Part shown: positions 8,243 through 16,388 of the stretch, one piece after another | How positions within the stretch are numbered: position 1 is the first letter of the stretch | How the letters are laid out: each line of letters opens with the position of its first letter | Origin: Alphaproteobacteria bacterium | GTDB taxonomy: Bacteria; Pseudomonadota; Alphaproteobacteria; JANQMY01 | Assembly: GCA_028289425.1 (NCBI GenBank) | Contig: JANQPL010000001.1 | Location: 124,001 to 188,000 of the forward strand | Direction of reading: 5' to 3' | Length of the DNA stretch: 64,000 bases | Notes under the pieces: generated by a model | The model's database searches: none | What the model was told of the DNA's origin: nothing | The model's input: only the letters and a program-made list of their open reading frames with translations | Program-made: the position numbers and the translations under genes

Positions 8243-9178
8243 ATGAAAAACGCAGAGAAAGTCATCATCAGTTGCGCGATCACGGGATCGGTGCATACGC
8301 CGTCCATGTCGCCTCACCTGCCCATCACCCCCACCGAAATCGCCGAACAGTCGATCGACGCAGCGGCGGCCGGTGCGTCTATCTTACATCTTCACGCGCG
8401 CGATCCGGAAACCGGCGCGCCGACGCCGAGCGCTGATGTGTTCATGGAGTTCCTGCCGCGCATCAAGCAATCGACGGACGCCGTGATCAACGTCACCACC
8501 GGCGGCAGCCACACCATGAGCATCGATGAACGCATGGCCGGTGCGAAGCGCGCACAGCCCGAAGTTTGCTCTCTTAATATGGGCCCGCTGATCTTCGATT
8601 TTCGAGCCGCTATGAAGAGTGTGAAGGAATGGAAGTTCGACTGGGAAAAGCCATACATCGAAGGATGCGGCACACGGATCATGTACAACGACATGGACTG
8701 TATTGAGCGCATCTGTACCGAGATCGGAAAAGAGTACGGAACCCGCTTCGAATTCGAATGCTACGACATTGGCCACCTTTACACACTGTCCCATTTCGCG
8801 GACCGCGGCCTTGTTGAGCCCCCCTTCTTCGTTCAGGGAATCTTCGGGGTTCTCGGCGGCATCGGAGCGGACCCCCGCAACCTGGCGCATTTTCAGTCCG
8901 TCGCGGATAGCCTGTTCGGCGATGCCTACTATTTGTCCGTGCTGGCCGCCGGCAAGCATCAGATGAGAATCTGCACCCAGTCCGCTCTTATGGGCGGCAG
9001 CGTCCGTGTCGGTCTCGAAGACAGCCTATTCATCGGCTATCGTCAACTTGCCGAAAGCAACGCCGCGCAAGTTTCAAAGATCCGGCGCATAATCGAGGAA
9101 CTGGGCATGCAAGTCGCCACGCCCGACGAAGCACGCGCCATGCTGTCTCTCAAAGGCGGTGATCAGGTGGCATTCTAA
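8243..9178 (+). CDS. Beta-keto acid cleavage enzyme (BKACE, DUF849; Kce-like)
   Basis: A 311-residue TIM-barrel protein of the BKACE family, which takes a beta-keto acid plus acetyl-CoA and gives acetoacetate plus a new acyl-CoA, without ATP. Recognisable are the N-terminal ISCAITGSVHTPSMSPHLP, the zinc-site HLHARDPETG, the VNVTTGG strand and SLNMGPLIF, where other members have SLNMGSxNF. Family members differ in specificity (3-keto-5-aminohexanoate, dehydrocarnitine, 3-oxoadipate and others), and the residues seen do not let me choose. It ends the operon begun by the SDR at 6955, 14 bp after the thioesterase. A keto acid made by the SDR would be a natural substrate. The downstream hairpin at 9249 probably ends this transcript. 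Confidence 0.92.
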   Translation: MKNAEKVIISCAITGSVHTPSMSPHLPITPTEIAEQSIDAAAAGASILHLHARDPETGAPTPSADVFMEFLPRIKQSTDAVINVTTGGSHTMSIDERMAGAKRAQPEVCSLNMGPLIFDFRAAMKSVKEWKFDWEKPYIEGCGTRIMYNDMDCIERICTEIGKEYGTRFEFECYDIGHLYTLSHFADRGLVEPPFFVQGIFGVLGGIGADPRNLAHFQSVADSLFGDAYYLSVLAAGKHQMRICTQSALMGGSVRVGLEDSLFIGYRQLAESNAAQVSKIRRIIEELGMQVATPDEARAMLSLKGGDQVAF

Positions 9179-9248
9179 CCGCATCAAAGTCACAAAGCGT
9201 ATTTGGCAACTCAATTTGCCGTGCGCGTATTCCTACAGTCCTGCGGTC

Positions 9249-9283
9249 TTAGAGCGCTTCATTGTCATATTGAAACGCTCTAA
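9249..9283. terminator. Hairpin between convergent genes, likely bidirectional terminator or small palindromic repeat
   Basis: TTAGAGCG (9249-9256) pairs perfectly with CGCTCTAA (9276-9283). After one mismatch, TTCA pairs with TGAA, leaving a nine-base loop. It sits between the ends of the convergent BKACE and kbl genes. It lacks a clean T tract, so it could also be a copy of a dispersed palindrome. Confidence 0.55.
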
Positions 9284-9311
9284 TTGGCCGGTCGCAATTT
9301 TCGTCCATTGC

Positions 9312-10502
9312 TTAAATCCCAAGACGGGCCTTTGCGCGATGGAAACACGACAATGCAATCTCCAAGTCCTCTTTGCTGAAGGCCGCGGACATTTGCGTGC
9401 GGATCCGCGCCGTGCCCTTCGGCACCACCGGATAGGAAAACGCCACCACATAAACCCCTTCGATTAGCAGCGCATCGGCAAGTTCGCCAGCTTTCCGGGC
9501 ATCCCCGACCATAATCGGAATGATGGGGTGCCCGCCCGGAAGCAAGTCGAAGCCCAAACGGCTCAAGCCGTCGCGAAAATACTCCGTATTTTCATGAAGC
9601 CGCCGGATGAGATCCGGGGTCGATTTGATGAGATCCAGGGCCGCGAGCGCCCCGGCGACCGCCGGCGGCGCAATGCTGTTGGAAAACAGATAGGGCCTTG
9701 CGCGCTGTCGCAGGATATCGATGATTTCCTGGCGCCCGCTCACGTAACCACCACTTGCTCCGCCGAGTGCTTTTCCGAGCGTGCCGCTGGTAATGTCCAC
9801 CCGGTCGACGCATGCTTGATCCTCATGGGTGCCCATTCCCGTCGCCCCTAAAAATCCGGTGGCGTGGCAATCGTCAAAATGGATAAGCGCCCCATACATT
9901 TCAGCCAGGTCACAGATTGCCGCGAGCGGTGCAACGTACCCATCCATGGAGAAGACGCCGTCCGTCGTAACCAATTTGAACCGCGCACCATCAGAGTCGG
10001 CCTGACGCAGTTGCGCCTCTAAATCCGACAGATCCCGGTTTCGATACCGGTAACGTTTCGCTTTGCATAGACGGATGCCATCGATAATGCTGGCGTGGTT
10101 GAGTTCATCGGAAATGACGGCATCCTGATCATTCAACAACGCTTCAAATAAGCCGCCATTAGCGTCAAAGCATGAGGGAAACAGGATGGTATCCTCGGTT
10201 CCCAAGAAATCGCTGAGCTTCGCCTCAAGCCGTTTGTGAAGTTCTTGGGTGCCGCAGATAAACCGCACGGAGGCAAGGCCATACCCCCATTCTTCTAATG
10301 CGTCCGCCGCGGCTTTCCTTACAGCAGGGTGCTGCGCCAATCCCAAATAATTGTTGGCACAGAGATTGATCACATCATCATGGGACACCGCAATGCGCGT
10401 GCCCTGGGGTGACACAATCTCACGTTCCTCCTTGTAAAGACCTTCGGCGCGAAGAGCGTGAAGCTGCGCCGACATGTGATCGCGAATGGAATGACTAAAC
10501 AT
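9312..10502 (-). CDS. kbl: 2-amino-3-ketobutyrate CoA ligase (glycine C-acetyltransferase)
   Basis: A 396-residue PLP enzyme of the alpha-oxoamine synthase family, about the length of E. coli Kbl. Visible are [12 protein letters not shown] near the N-terminus, the [10 protein letters not shown] strand, the PLP aspartate and histidine in [10 protein letters not shown] and the lysine in [15 protein letters not shown]. The enzyme cleaves 2-amino-3-ketobutyrate with CoA to glycine and acetyl-CoA. Directly upstream, six bases away, is the threonine dehydrogenase that makes that unstable keto acid, so the pair forms the two-step threonine-to-glycine route. The ATG at 10502 is the only sensible start. 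The divergent XRE-cupin regulator at 11626 is a candidate controller. Confidence 0.95.
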   Translation of the reverse strand: MFSHSIRDHMSAQLHALRAEGLYKEEREIVSPQGTRIAVSHDDVINLCANNYLGLAQHPAVRKAAADALEEWGYGLASVRFICGTQELHKRLEAKLSDFLGTEDTILFPSCFDANGGLFEALLNDQDAVISDELNHASIIDGIRLCKAKRYRYRNRDLSDLEAQLRQADSDGARFKLVTTDGVFSMDGYVAPLAAICDLAEMYGALIHFDDCHATGFLGATGMGTHEDQACVDRVDITSGTLGKALGGASGGYVSGRQEIIDILRQRARPYLFSNSIAPPAVAGALAALDLIKSTPDLIRRLHENTEYFRDGLSRLGFDLLPGGHPIIPIMVGDARKAGELADALLIEGVYVVAFSYPVVPKGTARIRTQMSAAFSKEDLEIALSCFHRAKARLGI

Positions 10503-10508
10503 GAGCGC

Positions 10509-11534
10509 CTAATCCCAATTCAGGACGACTTTGCAGGCCTCGCCCGTTGCCATGGCTTCAAAGCCGTCTTGAAAATCCTGATACGGCAATCGGTGCGTTA
10601 TGACCGGCGCTACGTCGAGCCCCGACTCGATAAACACCGACATTTTGTACCACGTCTCAAAGATCTCCCGGCCATATACCCCCTTTAGCGTCAGCATACT
10701 GAAGATGACTTTCTCCCAGTCAATCGTAACACTGTCCGAGGGCAGCCCCAGCAAGGCGACTTTGCCACCATGGCACATATTTTCGATAATGCTTTGGAGT
10801 CCCGCCTCCGTCCCGGACATTTCCAAGCCGACATCAAATCCTTCAGACATGTGCAGCTCCCGCTGCACGGCTCCGATGTCCTCCCGCGTCACATTGACCG
10901 CTCTGCTTGCTCCCAGGTGCCGGGCCATTTCAAGCCTGCTGTCGATAAGATCGGTCACGACAACATGGCGCGCGCCGGCATGCCGGCAAACCGCCGTCGC
11001 CATAAGCCCAATCGGTCCCGCCCCCGCGATCAGCACATCTTCCCCCAACAAATCGAACTGGAGGGCGGTGTGTACTGCGTTTCCCAACGGATCGAACAAG
11101 GACGCCACGTCCAGGTCGATATGTGCCTGGTGCACCCACACATTGGCCGCCGGCAAGCTCACATATTCGGCAAACGAGCCCGGCCTGTTGACCCCGATGC
11201 CGCTGGTGAACGCGCAGAGATGACGCCGGCCGGCCATGCAATTACGGCAGCGGCCGCACACCACATGCCCCTCTCCCGAAACCACCTGGCCAACGTCAAA
11301 ACCTTGAACGTTGGACCCTACCTCCGCAATTTCACCGACAAATTCGTGGCCGACCACCATGGGCACAGGAATTGTGCGTCGCGCCCAGTTGTCCCATTTG
11401 TAGATATGCATGTCTGTACCGCAAATTGCGGTGCGCCGGACTTTGATCAACACATCGTTGATCCCGGGCTTAGGTTCGGGCACATCCTGAAGCCATAGTC
11501 CCCGCGCATCCTGTTCCTTGACCAATGCCTTCAT
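10509..11534 (-). CDS. tdh: L-threonine 3-dehydrogenase
   Basis: A 341-residue zinc-dependent medium-chain dehydrogenase, the same length as E. coli Tdh. The catalytic zinc region [14 protein letters not shown], the [12 protein letters not shown] helix, the structural-zinc cysteines in [15 protein letters not shown] and the dinucleotide loop GAGPIGLMA are all intact. It oxidises threonine to 2-amino-3-ketobutyrate with NAD+. It is followed after six bases by kbl, an arrangement conserved in many proteobacteria. It is divergent from an XRE-cupin regulator with a gap of about 90 bp that must contain both promoters. Confidence 0.95.
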   Translation of the reverse strand: MKALVKEQDARGLWLQDVPEPKPGINDVLIKVRRTAICGTDMHIYKWDNWARRTIPVPMVVGHEFVGEIAEVGSNVQGFDVGQVVSGEGHVVCGRCRNCMAGRRHLCAFTSGIGVNRPGSFAEYVSLPAANVWVHQAHIDLDVASLFDPLGNAVHTALQFDLLGEDVLIAGAGPIGLMATAVCRHAGARHVVVTDLIDSRLEMARHLGASRAVNVTREDIGAVQRELHMSEGFDVGLEMSGTEAGLQSIIENMCHGGKVALLGLPSDSVTIDWEKVIFSMLTLKGVYGREIFETWYKMSVFIESGLDVAPVITHRLPYQDFQDGFEAMATGEACKVVLNWD

Positions 11535-11625
11535 TGTTTTGCGCTTCTCATCCTTCTGCTTTACTGTACGAACTCCATTATCTTAGAATTTGCCACTATG
11601 CAAGAAATTATCCCATATACTGGAA

Positions 11626-12198
11626 ATGCCGTCTCCTGATTTACATCCGGCAACCCAGAGCTTCTCTCAAAGGGTGACCGCGCTTCGGCGGAAGAAAAAG
11701 ATGACGCTTGAGCAGTTGTCGTTGGCCTCCGGCGTGAGCCGGTCGATGCTGTCTCAGATCGAACGCGGCACGGCGAATCCGACGCTCGCCGTTTCTTTCA
11801 AGATCGCCGAAGGATTCGGAATCTCAATTGGAGAACTTCTGAACGAAGACTGGCGCGCGCCAAATATTGAGGTGGTGCACGGCGACGATCCAAAGACATT
11901 GTTTCGGGATGACGCGGGCTGCCGTGTGCGCACCCTTTCGCCGCTACGCATGGAAAAGAGTGTCGAGTTTTACGAAATCACACTAGATCCCGGTGCCGCG
12001 CTTGAAAGCGCAGCCCACTATCAAGACACGCGAGAGCTCCTGACCGTGAGCGCAGGTGAAGTCGAGGTCGTGTCGGGAGACACCATACAAGTTCTAGGTG
12101 CCGGTGACTCTGCTTATTACAAGGCCGATGTTAGCCATTCGATTCGTAACCAAAGCAGGAAACGATGCGTGTGCTTTTTGGTGGTTACTTATCCATAG
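11626..12198 (+). CDS. XRE-family regulator with cupin domain (short type)
   Basis: A 190-residue protein with an XRE helix-turn-helix at about residues 10-65 (KMTLEQLSLASGVSRSMLSQ, IERGTANPTLAVSFKIAE) and a small cupin at 105-188 (TRELLTVSAGEVEVVSG, GAGDSAYYKADVSHSIRN). The ATG at 11626 gives the usual N-terminus; an in-frame ATG twelve codons earlier is possible. The protein is divergent from tdh-kbl and probably represses or activates that operon in response to an amino-acid-derived ligand, as is known for related XRE-cupin proteins. It is clearly not a duplicate of the longer XRE-cupin protein at 1239, sharing only the architecture. Confidence 0.88.
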   Translation: MPSPDLHPATQSFSQRVTALRRKKKMTLEQLSLASGVSRSMLSQIERGTANPTLAVSFKIAEGFGISIGELLNEDWRAPNIEVVHGDDPKTLFRDDAGCRVRTLSPLRMEKSVEFYEITLDPGAALESAAHYQDTRELLTVSAGEVEVVSGDTIQVLGAGDSAYYKADVSHSIRNQSRKRCVCFLVVTYP

Positions 12199-12417
12199 GC
12201 TGATTGCTGCACCTTTACCCACTATTTGTGGCGCTGCCGTCCGGAAATTTGCCCTATTACTGAAAACGTTAGCCGGCGCGAGAGACAAATTCGCGCTCCC
12301 CTCCCCCACAGCCATCTCATCCAGGGTCCATTCCGGACACATCGATAGCCTCCGACTTCCCATTTGAACAGCGGACCGCATCTCGACGAGCCTGTTCGCT
12401 CGCTCCACCAGAAATAG

Positions 12418-12564
12418 ATGGGCGCATGGGGTTCATCCCATGTTTGAACACCTGGCTGGGCCACGCCCCCTCCCAACCACCCGCTAGGGTACCGTATCCG
12501 GGTGGTTGGGAGGGGGAGTGGGCCGGTGATGCACAAAACAACAATGGGTGCATGGGGTTCATCC
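12418..12564. repeat. Composite element: direct repeat - 19 bp - inverted repeat - 19 bp - direct repeat
   Basis: A 21-base direct repeat (12418-12438 and 12544-12564, 20 of 21 identical, containing GCATGGGGTTCATCC) flanks a 26-base imperfect inverted repeat (12458-12483 and 12499-12524, 24 of 26 pairing, core CCCCCTCCCAACCACCCG). The gap between direct and inverted repeat is 19 bp on both sides and the central loop is 15 bases. In RNA or single-stranded DNA the inverted repeat would make a very stable stem. Its nature (small mobile palindrome, recombination remnant, structural site) is unknown. Confidence 0.75.
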
Positions 12565-12684
12565 AAGTTTTTGGGAATACCCCACCGGTGGCAGCGAGGA
12601 TGAGCGCTTGGCCGACCATCTGGGATGGCCTCAGCGGAACTATTCACATGTCAAACAGCGGCCCCGAGATCCCGCCTCCGAGCA

Positions 12685-12761
12685 CAGGATAAGCTTGAGC
12701 GTGGGTCGTGCCAAGGATGCGACCGCACCTCCTTCAATTGAATCGACGGATTGGTTAACGC
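12685..12761. repeat. Degenerate dispersed repeat, copy 1
   Basis: Begins CAGGATAAGCTTGA, has GCCAAGG at its positions 26-32 and ends GACGGATTGGTTAACGC. The stretch at 32539-32603 starts and ends with nearly the same bases and carries GCCAAGG at the same internal position. Reading the minus strand, both encode VNQSV followed by LxLIL, which hints at remnants of one ancestral element. Confidence 0.5.
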
Positions 12762-12827
12762 GACACAAGCCAAAGAGTGCTTGAGCGGCACATAACGACC
12801 GGCCAAAGCCTGCGTTTGGGATGTCGA

Positions 12828-13682
12828 TCACATCTTTCGTCTGATCGGCTGAAGATCCGGATAGTCGGGCTGCCTCTTTTCCTGGCTTGCGGCAAATGTT
12901 TCCAGCAGGTGTTCTTGAGCGAACATGCCTGTCTGCCACAGCGCGATGTGACTTAGGCCGTCTTCAATCGAATGATCTCTGGCAAAATTGATCATCTCTT
13001 TAGACCCGGCGATCGCGACCGGTGGTTTCTCAGCGATTTCGCGTGCGGTCATCAGCGCGTATTCGACCATTTTGTCTTGGGAGTCGAACACCTCATTAAC
13101 CAAGCCAATCTCGCGCGCCCGCGGCGCGCTCAACCGACGCCCGGTGTACGCGAGTTCCCTCACCCACCCTTCGGGAATCAGTTTGCACAACCTGGGAAAG
13201 GTGCCCGCATCGGCGGTCATGCCAATATTGATTTCCTGAATGACAAAGAAAGCATCGGATGTTGCGTATCGAAAATCCGCCGCCGAGCACATGTCCACGG
13301 CACCGCCGACGCAGCCGCCCTGAATGGCGAAGATCACGGGAATTCGCGCACTGTCCAGACACCCAAAACAATTCTGCACACTGCGAATAAAATGCCGGTC
13401 AGCTTCCATCATCGTGGCACGGTCGGTGCGCCGGTCCGGGGCCACGCCCAACCCGTGACCCTCAAAAACCGACAGATCCATCCCGGCGGAAAAGTGCTTG
13501 CCGGTCGACGAAAATACAATGCATCTGGCTAAGGCGCGATCATTTATCTCGCCGACAATTTCCGGCACTTCATTCCAGAAACTTCTTGTCATCTTGTTCA
13601 TTTCGTGAGGTCGGTTCAAAACCACATGGGCGACGTTATCGTCGACCGTCACGTCAAAGCACTCAAACGATTTGTCGATCAT
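12828..13682 (-). CDS. Enoyl-CoA hydratase/isomerase family, dienoyl-CoA isomerase (ECH1)-like
   Basis: A 284-residue crotonase-fold protein. The oxyanion-hole motifs are GKHFSAGMDLSVF and AIQGGCVGGAVDMCSAAD. The segment EINIGMTADAGTFPRLCKLI matches the catalytic Glu and Asp arrangement of delta3,5-delta2,4-dienoyl-CoA isomerases rather than the two-Glu arrangement of hydratases, so an isomerase acting on double-bond positions during beta-oxidation of an unsaturated or cyclic acid is likely. The start is set at ATG 13682, preceded by GGAGA; the open frame continues 13 codons upstream without family similarity. It follows the amidase by 39 bp in the same orientation. The substrate is unknown. 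Confidence 0.88.
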   Translation of the reverse strand: MIDKSFECFDVTVDDNVAHVVLNRPHEMNKMTRSFWNEVPEIVGEINDRALARCIVFSSTGKHFSAGMDLSVFEGHGLGVAPDRRTDRATMMEADRHFIRSVQNCFGCLDSARIPVIFAIQGGCVGGAVDMCSAADFRYATSDAFFVIQEINIGMTADAGTFPRLCKLIPEGWVRELAYTGRRLSAPRAREIGLVNEVFDSQDKMVEYALMTAREIAEKPPVAIAGSKEMINFARDHSIEDGLSHIALWQTGMFAQEHLLETFAASQEKRQPDYPDLQPIRRKM

Positions 13683-13721
13683 AGTCGTCTCCAAGCTTTC
13701 CCTTCCACATCGCGTTGCCAT

Positions 13722-15164
13722 TCAAGATCCAAGTTGCGTTGGGTATTCCGTACACAATGGGTATGCTCTCTCGAATGCGAAACTCGCTTGGAGAACCGCC
13801 AAATCTTGGTACATCGGTCCAATGATCTGCAGGCCGATCGGCAGCCCATCCGATGTAAATCCACAGGGGACACTCGCCGCCGGATTTCGGGTCATGTTGA
13901 AGGGGTAGGTAAATGGCGTCCAATCTTGAAGGTCATTCCCCACTTGGTCTTTCCCCATCAAACGGCCTGTATCGAAAGGCGGCACGGCGACCGTGGGCGT
14001 GACGAGAAAGTCGTACTTGTCCATGAACACGCTGACCGTGGAGCCAAGCTGCTCCATGGTATCGAGCGCTGTCATATATTGTTGTGCCGTTAGGCCGCGG
14101 CTTTGTGCGACAACGTCCCGCAAGGCAGGATCGAGCTTTTCGAGTTCTGCGTCAGGAAGGTCGCCCAGTAGATGGCCGGCTCCCCCCCAAAACAAGATCA
14201 AGAAGGCCTCGCCGGGGTGAGGAAAGATCTCGCCTACTTCGTCGACTTCCGCACCAAGTTCTTGGAATAGTTTGACGGCATTCTGCACACTGATTTCGAT
14301 GTCCGGCCAGACAGACTCCACATACCCAAGACGCGGGCTGTAGGCGACGCGCTTTCCTTTCATCTCCGTCTCAAGCATTTCGAGGTACCCTGTCTTCTCA
14401 TAGGGCAAAGCCTGCCAGTCTCGCGGGTCGGCCTCCGTCAACACGTCCATGAGCAGTGCAGCATCGGCGACGGTCCGGCTCATTGGCCCGTAATGCGCCA
14501 GGGTGCGCGTGTGCGACGGCGGATAGGCCGGCACGCGGCCAAAACTTGGTTTTAGACCAAAGGTGCCCGTGAACGATGCCGGGACCCGAATAGACCCGCC
14601 ACCATCACTACCAATGGACAAGGGGCCAAGCCCCGCCGCAACCGCCGCACTGGACCCACCGCTCGATCCGCCCGGCGTTTTTTCGAGATTCCAAGGGTTT
14701 CTTGTGATGCCGGTGAGCGGACTATCTGTTGTTGCCTTCCACCCAAATTCAGGTGTCGACGTTTTGCCCAAAAACACCATGCCCGCTCGCCTCACGGCAG
14801 CAACCGGTGGCGAGTCCACATTCCAGGGGCCGGCGGGATCAACCGTTAGGGACCCTCGCAGCGTCGGCCAGTCTTTCGTCAGCATAAGGTCTTTGATGGA
14901 GATCGGAACGCCGTCGAGGGGTGAAATTGGTTCTCCCTTCATCCAACGTGCCGTCGACGCCTCCGCCTGCTTTAGGGTGGCTGCCGGGTCCAGCAGACAA
15001 AAACAATTGAGACGTTCGTTGTGGTGTTCGATCCGCGCAAGCAGTGCTTCGGTTACTTCCAAAGGAGAAAACCGGCGGTCCCGATAGCCTTGCGAGATCT
15101 CAATGGCGCTCAGCCAATGGACCGGGCGATCTGACGATTGCCCGCCGTTGTAACCATCCAACAT
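13722..15164 (-). CDS. Amidase signature (AS) family amidohydrolase
   Basis: A 480-residue amidase with the Ser-cisSer-Lys triad region: KDLMLTKDWPT carries the lysine, GGSSGGSSAAVAAG is the glycine/serine-rich signature and GSDGGGSIRVPASFTG contains the nucleophile serine. Such enzymes hydrolyse amides (aryl or alkyl amides, amino-acid amides) in the cytoplasm. I chose ATG 15164, five bases after AAAGGGG; a GTG two codons upstream overlaps that ribosome site. It lies between the enolase-superfamily gene and the dienoyl-CoA isomerase-like gene, all on the minus strand with gaps of 40-45 bp. With the transaminase and aldehyde dehydrogenase further upstream, it suggests a nitrogen-containing substrate. 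Confidence 0.92.
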   Translation of the reverse strand: MLDGYNGGQSSDRPVHWLSAIEISQGYRDRRFSPLEVTEALLARIEHHNERLNCFCLLDPAATLKQAEASTARWMKGEPISPLDGVPISIKDLMLTKDWPTLRGSLTVDPAGPWNVDSPPVAAVRRAGMVFLGKTSTPEFGWKATTDSPLTGITRNPWNLEKTPGGSSGGSSAAVAAGLGPLSIGSDGGGSIRVPASFTGTFGLKPSFGRVPAYPPSHTRTLAHYGPMSRTVADAALLMDVLTEADPRDWQALPYEKTGYLEMLETEMKGKRVAYSPRLGYVESVWPDIEISVQNAVKLFQELGAEVDEVGEIFPHPGEAFLILFWGGAGHLLGDLPDAELEKLDPALRDVVAQSRGLTAQQYMTALDTMEQLGSTVSVFMDKYDFLVTPTVAVPPFDTGRLMGKDQVGNDLQDWTPFTYPFNMTRNPAASVPCGFTSDGLPIGLQIIGPMYQDLAVLQASFAFERAYPLCTEYPTQLGS

Positions 15165-15209
15165 TTTCACCCCTTTCTCTCATTCGGAAGAACTCGATAA
15201 GTTTTTCTG

Positions 15210-16385
15210 TTACTGGTCGACCGGCGCACCATCCCGGCCCAAACGCATGTCCAGCGACCGCGTGACGACAGGGCGGCGTGCCTGAGCATCGTCGACCAAC
15301 CGCACGCCAAGACCCGGACGATCGCTCATCAGCAGATATCCCTCCTCCACGCGAGGGGCCCAGTCCACGACGTCCTGCCCCAGCAGCCGCCGGCTTGACC
15401 GCAGCTCGAACCCCTCGAGCCCCGTCGGAAATTCCAGGATCGCGAAGTTTGGTATGGACACAGATAAATGCATGCTGGCCGCAAGGGTGACAGGCGACAA
15501 AGGGCAATGCGGCGCGATATCGACACCATGCGCTTCCGCGATCGCCGCTATCTTCTTACCACCTGTAATTCCTCCGCAGACCCCCAGACTTGTGCGTGCA
15601 TACTGAGCACCGTTTCGGACGAAGAGCATTTGAAACTGCTGAAGATTGATGAAGCGTTCGCCGGTGGCGATCGGAATCGGCGAACGCTGTGCCAACCAAG
15701 ACATGGCATCCAAGTTTTCCGGTCTGATAGGATCCTCAAGCCACATCGGACCGGTATGCGCCATCGATTCCGCAAACGTTAGCGCCTCGGCCGGTGACAA
15801 CCGCCGATGTAACTCAACTAGTAAGTCGCAATCATGCCCCACTTCGTCCCGAAAGCGTTCCACATTGTCTTTCGCCGTCGATAGGTATCCGACTTTCGTA
15901 TCGGGCAAGGGCGTATCGAAGTCTTCATCGAGAAACGGATTCAAATGACCGATCGCCGTAAACCCGTCCTCCCTGAGACTTCGGCACGCGGTCAGCACAC
16001 CCGCGATCGTGCGATCATAGGCATGCCCATAAAGGCGCAGCTTCGAGCGGACTGGTCCGCCGAGAAGCTCATAGATCGGCACGCCCAGGGCTTGGCCTTT
16101 CAGGTCCCAAAGGGCCACATCAATTGCAGATATGGCCCCGTTGATGGCCGCACCCTGAAAATAGGATGATCGATGCATCACATTCCAATGATGCTCGACG
16201 GCATTCGCTGTTTGGCCGCGAAGGTAATCGCCGAACGTTCGGATCGCGGCCTCGGATGCATCGAGATGCCCCCACGCACCCGATTCACCGAGACCCGTCA
16301 ATCCGTCTTCGGTGACAATCTGGACGAATAGAAATTGCCCAACTCGGTGCGGTACAACGGCCTCGATCTTAAACCCTGCGGACAT
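15210..16385 (-). CDS. Enolase-superfamily dehydratase (mandelate racemase/ManD-like)
   Basis: A 391-residue protein with the N-terminal capping domain and a (beta/alpha)7-beta barrel. Metal-site strands are DCDLLVELHRRLSPAEA, MWLEDPIRPEN and ATGERF, and IAPHCPLSP brings the C-terminal catalytic histidine. In mannonate and galactonate dehydratases the first strand reads D-x-H; here the metal ligand position appears to be Glu (VELHRR), a conservative change. The family abstracts the proton alpha to a carboxylate and usually eliminates water from a sugar acid. It starts three bases after the aminotransferase stop, so it belongs to the same transcript. Substrate uncertain: a sugar acid, or a hydroxy acid of the same pathway. 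Confidence 0.88.
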   Translation of the reverse strand: MSAGFKIEAVVPHRVGQFLFVQIVTEDGLTGLGESGAWGHLDASEAAIRTFGDYLRGQTANAVEHHWNVMHRSSYFQGAAINGAISAIDVALWDLKGQALGVPIYELLGGPVRSKLRLYGHAYDRTIAGVLTACRSLREDGFTAIGHLNPFLDEDFDTPLPDTKVGYLSTAKDNVERFRDEVGHDCDLLVELHRRLSPAEALTFAESMAHTGPMWLEDPIRPENLDAMSWLAQRSPIPIATGERFINLQQFQMLFVRNGAQYARTSLGVCGGITGGKKIAAIAEAHGVDIAPHCPLSPVTLAASMHLSVSIPNFAILEFPTGLEGFELRSSRRLLGQDVVDWAPRVEEGYLLMSDRPGLGVRLVDDAQARRPVVTRSLDMRLGRDGAPVDQ

Positions 16386-16388
16386 GGT

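Larger units (their letters stand above)
12199..12827. other. Gene-free stretch between an XRE-cupin gene and the enoyl-CoA hydratase operon
   Basis: I see no gene here. Short open frames overlap on several strands, have no recognisable domain and owe their length to the GC-rich repeats. The stretch holds the symmetrical repeat element at 12418-12564 and the dispersed remnant at 12685-12761. Confidence 0.6.

Noticed and set aside
12418-12564. CRISPR array
   Set aside because: Only two direct repeats separated by a palindrome; no spacer series and no cas genes.
12317-12692. Several overlapping small open frames in the gap after the XRE-cupin gene
   Set aside because: They arise from the GC-rich inverted and direct repeats; the same peptide strings (for example MGFI, SQPP) appear because the DNA is repeated, not because a protein is conserved.
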